A stretch of 49,555 nt of DNA, from NCBI RefSeq assembly GCF_018305005.1, contig NZ_JAGQEG010000038.1:1-49555 (forward strand). Reading direction: 5' to 3'. Both the position numbers and the translations under genes were made by a program. The stretch comes from Collimonas silvisoli (lineage in GTDB: Bacteria > Pseudomonadota > Gammaproteobacteria > Burkholderiales > Burkholderiaceae_D). The notes below the pieces were generated by a model. The model was given only the letters and a program-made list of their open reading frames with translations, did no database searches and had not been told where the DNA came from. Positions within the stretch are counted from its first letter, which is position 1. Every line of letters begins with the position of its first letter. Below are positions 25,986 to 34,871 of this stretch, one piece after another.

Positions 25986-27653
25986 TCATGCGGCCAGCCG
26001 CCGCGATTGCGATTGCGACACCGGCCGCACTGCGCCGGTCCTGACGTCGCTGCCGCGCATGGACAATACCGAGGCCGTCTGAGCCGGATCCAGCGTGAAC
26101 ACGCTGATCACCGCCGCCAGGTTTGCTGCCTGCTCTTTCAGCGATTCGGCAGCAGCGGCGGCTTCCTCGACCAGCGCGGCATTCTGCTGCGTGACCTGAT
26201 CCATCTGCCCGATCGCCTGGTTGACTTGTTCGATGCCGCCGCTCTGTTCTTCGCTAGCGGCGGTAATCTCCGCCATGATGTCGCTCACGCGCTTGACGCT
26301 ACTGACGATCTGTTCCATGGTTGATCCCGCTTCATTGACCAGCTTGCTGCCGGCGTCGACCTTTTCCACCGAATCGCCGATCAGGGCTTTGATTTCTTTT
26401 GCCGCAGACGCGGAGCGTTGCGCCAGATTGCGCACTTCAGCGGCGACTACCGCGAAACCGCGCCCCTGTTCGCCGGCCCGAGCGGCTTCAACCGCGGCGT
26501 TCAACGCCAGGATATTGGTCTGAAACGCAATGCCGTCGATCACCGCAATGATGTCGACAATTTTTCTGGCTGAATCGTGGATCGAGCCCATGGTTGCCAC
26601 CACCCGGGACACCACAGCACCGCCCTCAAGCGCAATGCCGGAAGCAGTTGCGGCCATTTGATTGGCCTGGAGGGCATTGTCGGCATTCTGTTTTACCGTC
26701 GACGTTAGTTCTTCCATCGATGCGGCGGTTTGTTCCAGCGATGCGGCTTGCTGTTCGGTGCGTGCCGACAGATCCTGATTGCCGGCCGCGATCTGGCCCG
26801 AGGCCGAGGCCATCGTCTCGATGCCGCTGCGGCAGCGGCCGACTATGCTCTGCAAGCTTTCATTCATCTGACGCAAGGCGCCCAGCAATTCGCCAATCTC
26901 ATCTTTGCGTCCCGTCTCAATCCGGCTGGTCAGGTCGCCGTCGGCAACCGTGCGGGCAATCTTGACGGCGGAACGCAACGGTCCGGTAATGCCGTTGATG
27001 ATCCAGTAGGTCAGCACGCTGCCGATGAGCGTGCCGATGACTACTACCGCCAGTAAAAACCGCAACGCCAGAGCATTTCTTTGCGATGCCTCGTTTTCAC
27101 TTTGCTGCATCAAGTCTTTTGACTGCTGCGCAACGAAGGCGACGATGTCATCGATCTTTTTTGTCGGTTCGCGATCCATCCCGGCGACCAGCTTGTCGAC
27201 AACGTGGGCGCTGCCCGCTGCTGCCGGATCGAACTGCGTGAGGGCAGACAGATATTTTTTCGCCAGCTCGGCATTGGTCTGGTTGGCCTCCGCAATAAGC
27301 GACGTGTCGAGGCCCAACTGGCTGAGCGTTTGCCCTAACTGTTTGAGCCCGTCTCTGGATTCCTCCCCCTTTCTTACAAAGGCATTTTTATGCTTCTCAA
27401 ACGCAGCGCTGTCATTACCTCTTAACAGGAGATCTTTCCATTCCTGGATCTCTATTTTGAAATCAACCTGCGCTTTCCTGGCAAGATTCACGGCTTGTTG
27501 AAAGTTAGCCGCGCTTTTCATCATGTCGGCGGTCCGTGCATTGCTCTCGTAGAGCGAACGCCAGCCGATCATTCCCATCAAGACGGAAGTCAGTATCAGC
27601 AATGTCGATAGCGCGGTGAGTCTGGCGGATATTTTTAGATTAGAGATATTCAT
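25986..27653 (-). CDS. Methyl-accepting chemotaxis protein
   Basis: A 555-residue inner-membrane receptor. TM1 ([20 protein letters not shown]) and TM2 (near 195-220, [21 protein letters not shown]) bracket a ~165-residue periplasmic four-helix-bundle-type sensor. A HAMP domain follows ([27 protein letters not shown]), then the signalling coiled coil with the hairpin tip [42 protein letters not shown], which contacts CheA/CheW. The end (SQSRRLAA) lacks a CheR-tethering pentapeptide. The ATG 27653 opens exactly at [12 protein letters not shown]; the longer upstream frame is unlikely. The ligand is unknown. Confidence 0.92.
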   Translation of the reverse strand: MNISNLKISARLTALSTLLILTSVLMGMIGWRSLYESNARTADMMKSAANFQQAVNLARKAQVDFKIEIQEWKDLLLRGNDSAAFEKHKNAFVRKGEESRDGLKQLGQTLSQLGLDTSLIAEANQTNAELAKKYLSALTQFDPAAAGSAHVVDKLVAGMDREPTKKIDDIVAFVAQQSKDLMQQSENEASQRNALALRFLLAVVVIGTLIGSVLTYWIINGITGPLRSAVKIARTVADGDLTSRIETGRKDEIGELLGALRQMNESLQSIVGRCRSGIETMASASGQIAAGNQDLSARTEQQAASLEQTAASMEELTSTVKQNADNALQANQMAATASGIALEGGAVVSRVVATMGSIHDSARKIVDIIAVIDGIAFQTNILALNAAVEAARAGEQGRGFAVVAAEVRNLAQRSASAAKEIKALIGDSVEKVDAGSKLVNEAGSTMEQIVSSVKRVSDIMAEITAASEEQSGGIEQVNQAIGQMDQVTQQNAALVEEAAAAAESLKEQAANLAAVISVFTLDPAQTASVLSMRGSDVRTGAVRPVSQSQSRRLAA

Positions 27654-28028
27654 TGTTTTTTTAATAGTGAGAAAAATCTTGATGGACAATAAATAACATT
27701 GCACGGGATACGCCTGTCGACTATCGATACAACAACGCCAATACCTCCGGGGACGCGGCATCACGAACACTGTGCCGTTGTTGGGGTTTACGGCAGGCGA
27801 AATCAAAACTTGAAAGTTCATTTGTAACCGAACATAAACGGATGTCGAATTTGTTGGCATATACAAAATATTTAGCGAGGAAGTTTTCTGGATTGATGTT
27901 CTGAGCCGTTCGGTCGCTGTCACTGATGCAGTTTTCTGGAAGCGTCGGGAAGGCCGATTTTTCTAAATATCTTTGTGCCTTAGCCGTTAATGCCCAATGT
28001 GATAGTCATGCACTAACTGGAGGCAGGT
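27654..28028. other. Intergenic region between chemoreceptor and split small gene
   Basis: Holds the chemoreceptor leader (minus strand) and, at 27964-27990, a sigma28-type promoter for the plus strand. No other gene seen. Confidence 0.5.
27964..27990 (+). promoter_or_regulatory. Sigma28 (FliA)-type promoter
   Basis: TAAATATC, an 11-base spacer and GCCGTTAA. The -10 matches GCCGATAA at 7 of 8 positions, the -35 keeps TAAA and one further T, and the spacing is exactly that of flagellar late promoters. It lies 38 bp upstream of the ATG of the split small gene, next to a chemoreceptor. Confidence 0.5.
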
Positions 28029-28133
28029 ATGAAGTCGATAAATACAGAATTAAGCCCATTGCCATTTGAAAAGGTATCCATCGTCGAGGCCAAATCGGTG
28101 CTTGATGGCGCCGATGTCGCGCCCAAAACGGAG

Positions 28134-28145
28134 GTGCAGCGGTGG
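28134..28145. repeat. 12-bp target-site duplication, left
   Basis: GTGCAGCGGTGG, repeated exactly at 28340-28351 on the other side of the inserted element. Confidence 0.85.
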
Positions 28146-28339
28146 TAATGCCGTTCAGTTAAGGTTACGGGGGAATGGCGTTAGCTGCGTCATTGGCGAC
28201 CCCGTCATTCCCGCGAACGCGGGAATCCATTTTTAATCACCATGCTCTGCAACATGGATCCCCGCGTTCGCGGGGATGACGGAATGACCGCATCGGTCCA
28301 TTTAAAGAATGCCGTTCTGGGCTTAACTGAACGGCATTA
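28146..28339. mobile_element. 194-bp MITE with IS4-type ends and inner REP-like doublet
   Basis: Perfect 18-bp terminal inverted repeats (TAATGCCGTTCAGTTAAG and its complement) bounded by a 12-bp direct repeat. It has no coding capacity. Inside are two palindromes, TTCCCGCGAACGCGGGAA (28208-28225) and TCCCCGCGTTCGCGGGGA (28259-28276), in inverted orientation with near-identical flanks, so the centre can fold into a long hairpin. The ends are identical to the left end of the IS4-family element at 48815, which could supply transposase; a 12-bp duplication fits IS4-group insertion. Confidence 0.85.
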
Positions 28340-28351
28340 GTGCAGCGGTGG
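28340..28351. repeat. 12-bp target-site duplication, right
   Basis: Second copy of GTGCAGCGGTGG, the first four codons of the gene part behind the insertion. Confidence 0.85.
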
Positions 28352-28763
28352 GAGTTTTTTCGGCGCCGGGAAGCTCGGAAAGATCATGACTTGTGTGAAC
28401 TGACTTACCAGTGGTTTGCAAAATTGCCTGCAAATGAAAAGCCGTGGGAGCTGGCCAGATATTTTCCGCGGATCGCCAATGAACTGGCCCAGAGTTGGGA
28501 GCGGCCGGCGGCATGCATGAGATGCCTGGAGCAGCTCCTGCTGGATAACAGGGGAGGTCGCCAGGGCTTCCCGGTGAAGGTGGCGCGAGAGATCATGGCG
28601 CTGCAGCGCTATTTCAATCAGGTCGTGTTTTCCAGCGCGTCTCGTCAGCAAGGCGTCTCGCATCATTGAGGCAGTTGATCGCGGTACAGTCCATCGGATT
28701 ACGCCGGCATGTTTCGCCCTCCCGGCAAAGATGGGCGCGTTCTGCCGGGGTCGGCGAGAAGCG

Positions 28764-29612
28764 CTAGCGGCGGTTGAACATGGTTTTCAGGCGATGAATC
28801 GCGCGCCAGGATCGGCTTTGCTTAAAAGCGTCGAGCTGGGCTTCGGCGCGGTCGGCGCGTTGCTTCTCCATCAATAACGCGTTCTCGAATTCCGCCACCG
28901 GATGGCTGAACTTGTGCCCGTAGCAAAACTGGAAGTCATCCAGATTGCAGGGAGGGATTTCGAAAGCGCCTGACCAGTGCAGTTGTTCTTCTGCCAGATA
29001 GAAGGTGTTCAGGCCGTCAAACAGAACGGGACGGTAAGATGCATCGGTGATGATTTTTTCCCACGGCTGATCGCGGTTCCATGGAGTCTCTATCAGAATG
29101 ATCCAGGGCCGCCATTTGGTGAAATCCATGCCGCGCAGCACAGACTCTTCGTGGCCTTCAACGTCTATCTTCAGGAAGTGTATGGGGCCTTGCACATGTT
29201 CTTCGCAAATGGAGGCCAAGGTCCGGGAGTTGACGGTTTGACTCTGCAACGGCATGCCGGAGTCTCGATAGCGCTGGGCTGTATCGGCGTCAGCAGTCGA
29301 GAGCCCGGTTCCGGCAACCGCGTAAAAAGTGCGGGCTTGATTGGCGTCGCCAGCGACACATTGCAGGTTTATGTCCTTGGGTCTTTGTAGGCACAGCGGA
29401 TCGTAAAACTCCTGAAGCGGCTCAATGTTAATGCCGTTCCAGCCGCGCTCGTAAAATGCCCGCGTTACAGAATCATGCGATGGGTGATTGGCGCCGACAT
29501 CGATATAAAACCCGTTCTCGACATATCTGAGCACGCGCCACAACCTGATGTCTTCGAAATTCTGTGCATAAGAAATGAACGTCACTGTCTTTTCCTGTTG
29601 GTCAAATTGCAT
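28764..29612 (-). CDS. FkbM-family methyltransferase
   Basis: A ~282-residue protein. ENGFYIDVGANHPSHDSVTRAFYERGWNGINIEP is the SAM-binding start of FkbM enzymes, and IHFLKIDVEGHEESVLRGMDF is the second FkbM signature. The C-terminal ~45 residues form a coiled coil (EKQRADRAEAQLDAFKQSRSW) as found in sugar- and LPS-modifying enzymes, where it serves for membrane or partner docking. The probable role is O-methylation of a glycan or natural product. ATG 29612 is chosen over a TTG nine bases upstream. It is monocistronic; no glycosyltransferase genes adjoin it. Confidence 0.85.
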   Translation of the reverse strand: MQFDQQEKTVTFISYAQNFEDIRLWRVLRYVENGFYIDVGANHPSHDSVTRAFYERGWNGINIEPLQEFYDPLCLQRPKDINLQCVAGDANQARTFYAVAGTGLSTADADTAQRYRDSGMPLQSQTVNSRTLASICEEHVQGPIHFLKIDVEGHEESVLRGMDFTKWRPWIILIETPWNRDQPWEKIITDASYRPVLFDGLNTFYLAEEQLHWSGAFEIPPCNLDDFQFCYGHKFSHPVAEFENALLMEKQRADRAEAQLDAFKQSRSWRAIHRLKTMFNRR

Positions 29613-29779
29613 TATTGGCAATGGCGCACATGCGGTGATTTATTGTGCATGTGAAGTTAAGGAAAATCCAACTTTGCATCAAAATGGGGAAATGTAAATT
29701 TAGTCGCCATGGTCGTCTGAAATTTATTCCCGGCCGTAAATTAATCTCGTATTATTGATACATATTGTTACAGTTATGG

Positions 29780-29808
29780 CCTGGCGCCGGGCAGCCGGGA
29801 GTTTTTTT
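29780..29808 (+). terminator. Hairpin with T run upstream of the LuxR gene
   Basis: CCTGGC (29780-29785) pairs with GCCGGG (29794-29799, one G-U), followed by AG and seven T. It could end read-through from the left or be a leader attenuator of the luxR-type gene 107 bp downstream. Confidence 0.4.
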
Positions 29809-29915
29809 ATGCTTTAGTGATTTATCACTTGGTAACGGTTGATGGGTGGTGGGCGGTAGCGAGCAAATCCGCACACATCCTGTGTAGAAAAAAATCATCA
29901 GTTACTGGACAAAAA

Positions 29916-31067
29916 ATGAGCGCGACCGAACGATCGAGTTACGACGATTTGCTTAGCCTCCTTTACGACGCCGTCATGGCGCCAGGTGGTTTTCAGGGTT
30001 TTATCGAAGCGTTTTGTAGTGTGTTTCGGCTGAAGGCTGCAACGCTGTTGATTCGACACGTCAACACGCAAGAAATGAAAGGCTTGTGGGTACATGGCAT
30101 TGCCAAGGAGTGGTTTGAAAGCTATGCACTCGAATACGCCAGTGAGGATATCCTCGCACACCATATGACGGCTTCGCCAATTGCACTTTTTTACGCGAGC
30201 AATCTCGATCTCCCGCATCCCGAACGATTTCCCGAAAACCGCTTTTACCGGGAATGGATTGAGCCGCAAGGCGTTGCTTATGCTGCCGGAGGAATCGTTC
30301 TGCGCGAAGGGGCATGGGTTACTGAATTTTTTCTGCAGCGTGCTCCCGAACATCTAGCTTTCATGCGCGAAGAACTGAATGAATTTAATCAAGTGATTCC
30401 GCATTTACAGCGTGCGATCCAGATGCGTCAGCGTTTCACCGAACTGCAATTGGGTCACAGCTTCATGTCTGGCAGCCTCGATGTTCTCGCGATGCCGACA
30501 TTGTTGTTCGACGAGTACAGCCGCGTGGTTCATACCAACCGCAATGCCAATGCGCTGCTGAGCAGCGGCATCAGTTTGTCGATCGAGGGCGGCCATTTGT
30601 TCACCAGCGATGCCGCGGCAACGCGCGGTCTGAATCTGGAGCTTACCAATGCGATCCGTGCCAGCCGCGGCAGCGGGGCAGAACTGGCTGGCGTAGTCCT
30701 GCTGCCTCGGCTTGAGCGCTTGCCCTTGATGCTGATGATCGCGCCCTTGCGTCTGGCCGGGGCTTTTCCTGTGCAGGGCGCCGCACTGCTGTTTATTTTT
30801 GATCCGGAGATGACTCCCACCATTACCTCGGATCTGGTGCGCCGCCTGTTCGGACTGTCCGAAGCCGAAGCAGAACTTGCGGTTGCCTTGTGCAGCGGGA
30901 AAACCTTGGACGACGTTGCAAAGGAGCGCGGCACCTCGATGAATACCATCAAGAGCCAGATCAAGAGTATTTTTCTCAAGACCGGCACCAAACGCCAGTC
31001 AGAACTCGTATCTCTGTTGTTGGCCAGCCCGGCTTATTTCCTGGAGCAGAAGCGGTATCCCGGGTAA
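29916..31067 (+). CDS. LuxR-family transcriptional regulator
   Basis: A 383-residue protein. The last ~65 residues (LFGLSEAEAELAVALCSGKTLDDVAKERGTSMNTIKSQIKSIFLKTGTKRQSELVSLL) form a LuxR/FixJ HTH: the 'L(S/T)..E' start, recognition helix MNTIKSQIKSIFLKT and final 'L' pattern are all present. The N-terminal ~300 residues are PAS/GAF-like in texture, without a receiver Asp or the acyl-homoserine-lactone pocket residues (W-Y-D-P-W), so it is a solo regulator with unknown signal. ATG 29916 is chosen; upstream in-frame sequence has no good start. Target genes are unknown. Confidence 0.85.
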   Translation: MSATERSSYDDLLSLLYDAVMAPGGFQGFIEAFCSVFRLKAATLLIRHVNTQEMKGLWVHGIAKEWFESYALEYASEDILAHHMTASPIALFYASNLDLPHPERFPENRFYREWIEPQGVAYAAGGIVLREGAWVTEFFLQRAPEHLAFMREELNEFNQVIPHLQRAIQMRQRFTELQLGHSFMSGSLDVLAMPTLLFDEYSRVVHTNRNANALLSSGISLSIEGGHLFTSDAAATRGLNLELTNAIRASRGSGAELAGVVLLPRLERLPLMLMIAPLRLAGAFPVQGAALLFIFDPEMTPTITSDLVRRLFGLSEAEAELAVALCSGKTLDDVAKERGTSMNTIKSQIKSIFLKTGTKRQSELVSLLLASPAYFLEQKRYPG

Positions 31068-31372
31068 TGCAGCTCATCGATGCCCGCGTAGCAATCATCG
31101 CAAACGTTCTTCAATTGTTCTTCAATTCCATCGCCCGCATCCCGTTTCTTTCGGTGAAAGCCGATCTCTTCTGGCGGCTATCACCCGTTTGGGTGATAGC
31201 TTCGCCGGCCTATTCTCGTTAATCTTCACGGCAATGACACAGCGAATTGGCGAAAAATAAGGGCCGGCATATTTACCTGCCATCGATATTCAGTCTTGCA
31301 GTTAATACGACCGAACTAAATTCCAGGGGATTTCTCCTGAGCGCTTAGTTCAAATTTTTGGGGAGCTAAATA
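31068..31372. other. Intergenic region between LuxR gene and lipoprotein
   Basis: No gene. Contains a perfect inverted repeat at 31177-31200 (GCTATCACCC-GTTT-GGGTGATAGC). It has no T run, so it is either a protein-binding dyad or an RNA stem. Confidence 0.6.
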
Positions 31373-33475
31373 ATGAATAAAAAAATAGAAACACTGGCGC
31401 TTGTGTTTGCTAGCGCCGCCATGGTGACGCTGGCCGGATGCGGCGGTGGCAGCAGCAGTTCCGGCGGCAGTCCCGCGGCTCCTGCTGCTGCCGCAGCTGC
31501 GAGCGTTCAAGGTACCGCCGCCACTGGCGCAGCGTTAGCCAATGCGGCGGTTGCCGTCACCAACAGCAGCGGTAATTCGCCCTGCCAGGAAACATCTATC
31601 ACCACCACCGCACTGGGCAGTTACACCTGCACCCTGAAAGCGGGGGAGGCCGCGCCGTTTTTTGTGGTTGTCACCGACCCCGCAGGCAATACTGCACCAT
31701 TGGTGAGCGTGGCAACCAGCACGCCGGCAGCGGGTGCTGCGCTGACAGTCAACGCCACACCGCTGACGACGGCCATCCTGGCGCAGTTGAGCGCCGATGG
31801 CAATCCGATGACGCTGGTCAGCAGCAAGGCGATTGACACAGCGGCGCTGGCCAAGGTGACCGCCAACGTCCTGGCGCAACTGGCCAACGTGCTGACAGCA
31901 ATTGGCGCTCCAGCCGGTTACGACCCGTTCGCGACCAGCATCACTGCGGCCACCGCGTCAGGCACAGGCAATACGGCCGATCAGATCCTGGATGTTGTGA
32001 AAGTGGTCACCGATCCCGCCACCGGCAAACTGGCGCTGAGTACGGTGGGCAGCCCGACGCCGGTGACCTTGGCAACGGCGACCAATACCGGCACTGCTGT
32101 TGCAGCACCGACCTACAGCGTTTCAGATCTGTCGCAAGCGGCTCAGATCACGGCCCAGGCCTTCAAAGCGTGTTTTGCGCTGCCGACCGCGCAGCGTGTG
32201 TTGGCCACGAATACCGCCACTCCCGCATCGCAGGGCGGCCCTGAAGTGACTTCGGCAGCCGCCGCCTGCCAGAGTCTGGTCGCCGACACGAGTAATGCGG
32301 CCAAGATGAATTTTCTGCACAACGGCTACAGCGCGGCCCAGCTTCTATACGGCATCTTGACCAGCGACAGCATGACAGGCGCGCAGTTCAGCGTGCCTGA
32401 GATCATGGCGTTTTATCCGGCAGCGAACACCGCTGCCGGCGCCGATGAGGCTGTACTGAATATCCGCTACCTGGACGCCAACGGCAATCCTGGCAACGTG
32501 ATTACGGTGGCGCGCAACCTGGCCAATACCGCATCGACCGCGCGACCGACTAACTGGTGGCTGGTGGGCAATCAGAATCCTGTCGATGTCACGCTGAAAC
32601 TGACGATTCGCCGCGTGGAGCAGTTGAATTCGGCGTTGAGTCCGTCCAACAGTAACCTATTCAGCACATTCCAGACTGGCATCCAGGTCAACGTAAATTC
32701 CAAAGGACCCGGCAGCATCAACAGTCTCGGTTCCTTGGCGGTGGCGCGAATCTCCGGCCCCGGTTTGCCGGGTAACGGCGCTTCGGGCACAGGGCTGGTA
32801 TACGTTGCGCCAATCCAGCAGGGGCAGCTCGGCATGGATCTGTTTAATAAAACCGGCGACATCACCCTTGCTGCCGGGGCCCGCTGCGGCAATAGCAATA
32901 ATTTAACTTACAACTGCCCGAACTTCTGGTTCAGCCGGACTTCCGGTATCACTGGCGCCGCTGCCACTACTTTGGCAAGCAACCAGACCGGCCTGGTTTG
33001 GGCGCAACCCGCTGACAGCGTGAACCCACAATTATTCGTCAAAGGCACCAAGTACAAAATTGAGTTGTTCTATGGCTCGGACAAAACAACACCTATCGTC
33101 CTCTACAAAACTTTACTATCCGATCTGATCCAGGCGGAACAAGCTGTCAACCTGCCATGGAATAAGCCGGGGCCGCAAACACTGAGCGCGCTCGATCCGG
33201 CCGGCAGCCTGGCCGGCGCCCAGACCAACCTCACGGTCGATTGGGTGCAGAACATAGCAGCTCAACAAATCAGCGGGGTGCAAGCAATCGTGGACAGTAG
33301 CGGCAGTTATGGGCAGATGCTTGCTGTGCCAAGAGGAGCAAGCTCCGCGGTTTTAAGCGCGGTACCTGCATTCAGCGCGCTTGCCGTTGGGAATGCGCCA
33401 CCAAGCCGTACTTTGCTGTTCGCCTACAGGATGCTTGACAACAGCAACAAGACAGCCGTCTATCGCTATAACTGA
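31373..33475 (+). CDS. Large lipoprotein of unknown function
   Basis: A 700-residue protein. MNKKIETLALVFASAAMVTLAGCGGG is a lipoprotein signal with LAGC lipobox, followed by a Ser/Gly/Pro/Ala linker. Residues ~45-100 (VQGTAATGAALANAAVAVTNSSG...TTTALGSYTCTLKAG) resemble a carboxypeptidase-regulatory-like/Ig beta-sandwich. The rest is Ala/Thr/Asn-rich and unassigned; Cys pairs in the middle suggest a periplasmic or surface location. GGGGAG precedes the ATG. A strong terminator follows, so it is a single-gene unit. Confidence 0.75.
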   Translation: MNKKIETLALVFASAAMVTLAGCGGGSSSSGGSPAAPAAAAAASVQGTAATGAALANAAVAVTNSSGNSPCQETSITTTALGSYTCTLKAGEAAPFFVVVTDPAGNTAPLVSVATSTPAAGAALTVNATPLTTAILAQLSADGNPMTLVSSKAIDTAALAKVTANVLAQLANVLTAIGAPAGYDPFATSITAATASGTGNTADQILDVVKVVTDPATGKLALSTVGSPTPVTLATATNTGTAVAAPTYSVSDLSQAAQITAQAFKACFALPTAQRVLATNTATPASQGGPEVTSAAAACQSLVADTSNAAKMNFLHNGYSAAQLLYGILTSDSMTGAQFSVPEIMAFYPAANTAAGADEAVLNIRYLDANGNPGNVITVARNLANTASTARPTNWWLVGNQNPVDVTLKLTIRRVEQLNSALSPSNSNLFSTFQTGIQVNVNSKGPGSINSLGSLAVARISGPGLPGNGASGTGLVYVAPIQQGQLGMDLFNKTGDITLAAGARCGNSNNLTYNCPNFWFSRTSGITGAAATTLASNQTGLVWAQPADSVNPQLFVKGTKYKIELFYGSDKTTPIVLYKTLLSDLIQAEQAVNLPWNKPGPQTLSALDPAGSLAGAQTNLTVDWVQNIAAQQISGVQAIVDSSGSYGQMLAVPRGASSAVLSAVPAFSALAVGNAPPSRTLLFAYRMLDNSNKTAVYRYN

Positions 33476-33513
33476 CGCTGGCTTCACGCATCCAGATTTT
33501 ATTGGCCATCCAG

Positions 33514-33549
33514 ATCCCTGCGAGTGATTACGCTTGCAGGGATTTTTTT
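33514..33549 (+). terminator. Rho-independent terminator of the large lipoprotein gene
   Basis: ATCCCTGC, a 14-base loop and GCAGGGAT followed by a run of T. Perfect 8-bp stem, 39 bp after the stop codon. Confidence 0.85.
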
Positions 33550-33625
33550 CGTTGGTCATCGTGAAAGACGCCATCAACCATGTCATATCCGGTTTTTGAA
33601 AATCCCCGAAATTACACTCATGTAT

Positions 33626-33730
33626 TCAATAGTAGTGATGGTGAACATACTCTTGATACACCTCATCGACGATCCAGGCCGCGATGATTGAAAACGGAAT
33701 CAACAGAACAAGTGCTAAGCCGATTTCCAT
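33626..33730 (-). CDS. Possible 34-residue single-span membrane protein
   Basis: MEIGLALVLLIPFSIIAAWIVD followed by EVYQEYVHHHYY. One hydrophobic span with an acidic/aromatic, His- and Tyr-rich tail is the typical shape of small bacterial membrane proteins. The ribosome site is weak (AAGGGTG, too far upstream). It lies alone in a 750-bp gap. Confidence 0.35.
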   Translation of the reverse strand: MEIGLALVLLIPFSIIAAWIVDEVYQEYVHHHYY

Positions 33731-34227
33731 AAAATAAGATCACCCTTCGATGAACCCTCTTTCAATGATTTCAGGTTCAGACTAATAAATCCCGCCTGGA
33801 TTGCAAGAGCACACTCATATCCTTTTTTCATAAATCTCAGGCACTACCGCTGCCCTTAACAATTTGCCTCAATCACTATTTCATGAAAAGGCTATTCATC
33901 TGTCGGGGTGCGATCACGTTGAAGGAGATTGCCGCAATTGGTGATAAGAATTCATGAGTTGAAAGGCGCTACTATTGCTGCTGATAAAATCGGCGCAGCG
34001 TCTGTATCTCGGGTCCCGCAGTTACGACCCGAATCATACGCATGCATCACGATTCACAGAAAACGGTCACGCAGGTGAAGAGGCCAGTTTCTTCAGATAA
34101 CAACAATAGCGTATTTGTTGGCCATCCTTTGACTGTCGAACAATTGAACAATTGCGCAAGGAAGTTGAAGAGGGAATCTCTCTGTTTCGGCAAATTCTAC
34201 TCAACCGTCACAATCAAAGGACAGTCG
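33731..34227. other. Gene-poor stretch before fosA
   Basis: No convincing gene. A frame opens in phase with fosA at ATG 34042, but it has no ribosome site and its first 62 codons are unlike any FosA, so I treat it as leader DNA. Confidence 0.5.
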
Positions 34228-34638
34228 GTGCTCACCGGAATTAATCACATAACGCTTGCGGTCAGGGACTTGGCGACTGGTATTGATTTTTACCAAGGGC
34301 TCTTGGGTTTTAGGCTCGCTGCCCGCGGGGATGCCGGCGCATATCTTTCGCTTGGCGAGCTATGGTTATGTCTTTCGCTTGATGAGACCCAAACTAAAAA
34401 TCCGCAAACAGATTACACGCACTACGCATTCTCCATTTCCCCATCGAACTTCGCAGACTTTCAAGAAAAACTGAGAGCTGAAGGCGTTGCAGCGTGGAAG
34501 GATAACAAGAGTGAGGGCGATTCTTTCTACTTTCTCGATCCGGACGGACACAAACTTGAAGCCCATGTTGGAGACTTGGCGACGAGACTCGCTCAGTGCC
34601 GGATCCGGCCCTATTCAGGCATGAAATTTTTTGACTGA
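34228..34638 (+). CDS. fosA: FosA-type fosfomycin thiol transferase (VOC fold)
   Basis: With GTG 34228 as start the protein is 136 residues, the normal FosA length, and begins [22 protein letters not shown]. Metal ligands fall at His7, His65 (YTHYAF) and Glu111 (GHKLEAHVG), with Thr9 in place, and the K+/fosfomycin loop [18 protein letters not shown] and the Arg at 120 are present. FosA opens the fosfomycin epoxide with glutathione, using Mn2+. AAAGGA lies 7 bases before the GTG. A longer start at ATG 34042 would add 62 unrelated residues. Confidence 0.88.
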   Translation: MLTGINHITLAVRDLATGIDFYQGLLGFRLAARGDAGAYLSLGELWLCLSLDETQTKNPQTDYTHYAFSISPSNFADFQEKLRAEGVAAWKDNKSEGDSFYFLDPDGHKLEAHVGDLATRLAQCRIRPYSGMKFFD

Positions 34639-34780
34639 CCGGCCTTGGACAATTCCAGTTTTTAAGAGCTTTCAGTCTCAATGAAATCTGAGCAGCTTTG
34701 CGGGAGGATTACCGGGGCAGGTTGCCGGATCTCTCGATCTCATGGAGCGCAGCGGCAACTAAATCGACGAATAAGCCCGC

Positions 34781-34814
34781 AAAAATAAAAAAGGCAGCAC
34801 CATGAGGCGCTGCC
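34781..34814 (-). terminator. Rho-independent terminator of the purine permease gene
   Basis: On the minus strand: GGCAGC, a 10-base loop and GCTGCC, then TTTTTTATTTTT. It lies 58 bp behind the permease stop codon. Confidence 0.8.
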
Positions 34815-34871
34815 CAAATCGACTATTCAAGGAGAACTAAAAAAGTCGAAGCTACCAGGATATATAAGATC

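Larger units (their letters stand above)
28029..28669 (+). pseudogene. Small hypothetical gene split by a MITE
   Basis: ATG 28029, preceded by GGAGG, starts MKSINTELSPLPFEKVSIVE and runs 39 codons to a TAA formed by the first bases of the inserted element. Removing the 194-bp element and one 12-bp target repeat joins the frame exactly to ...VQRWEFFRRREARKDHDLCE and on to 28669, giving an intact 144-residue protein with Trp/Arg/Glu-rich helices and two Cys (CMRCLEQLL). The downstream half still forms an open frame from 28340. I do not recognise the family. The promoter upstream suggests it belonged to the flagellar/chemotaxis regulon. Confidence 0.75.

Noticed and set aside
25872-26324. Plus-strand frame starting MKSKISIYLLFFIF opposite the chemoreceptor 3' end
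   Set aside because: After ~30 residues it becomes the antisense of the conserved MCP signalling domain. The first part has an AGGA and may be a gene remnant divergent from MarR-GNAT, but cannot be supported.
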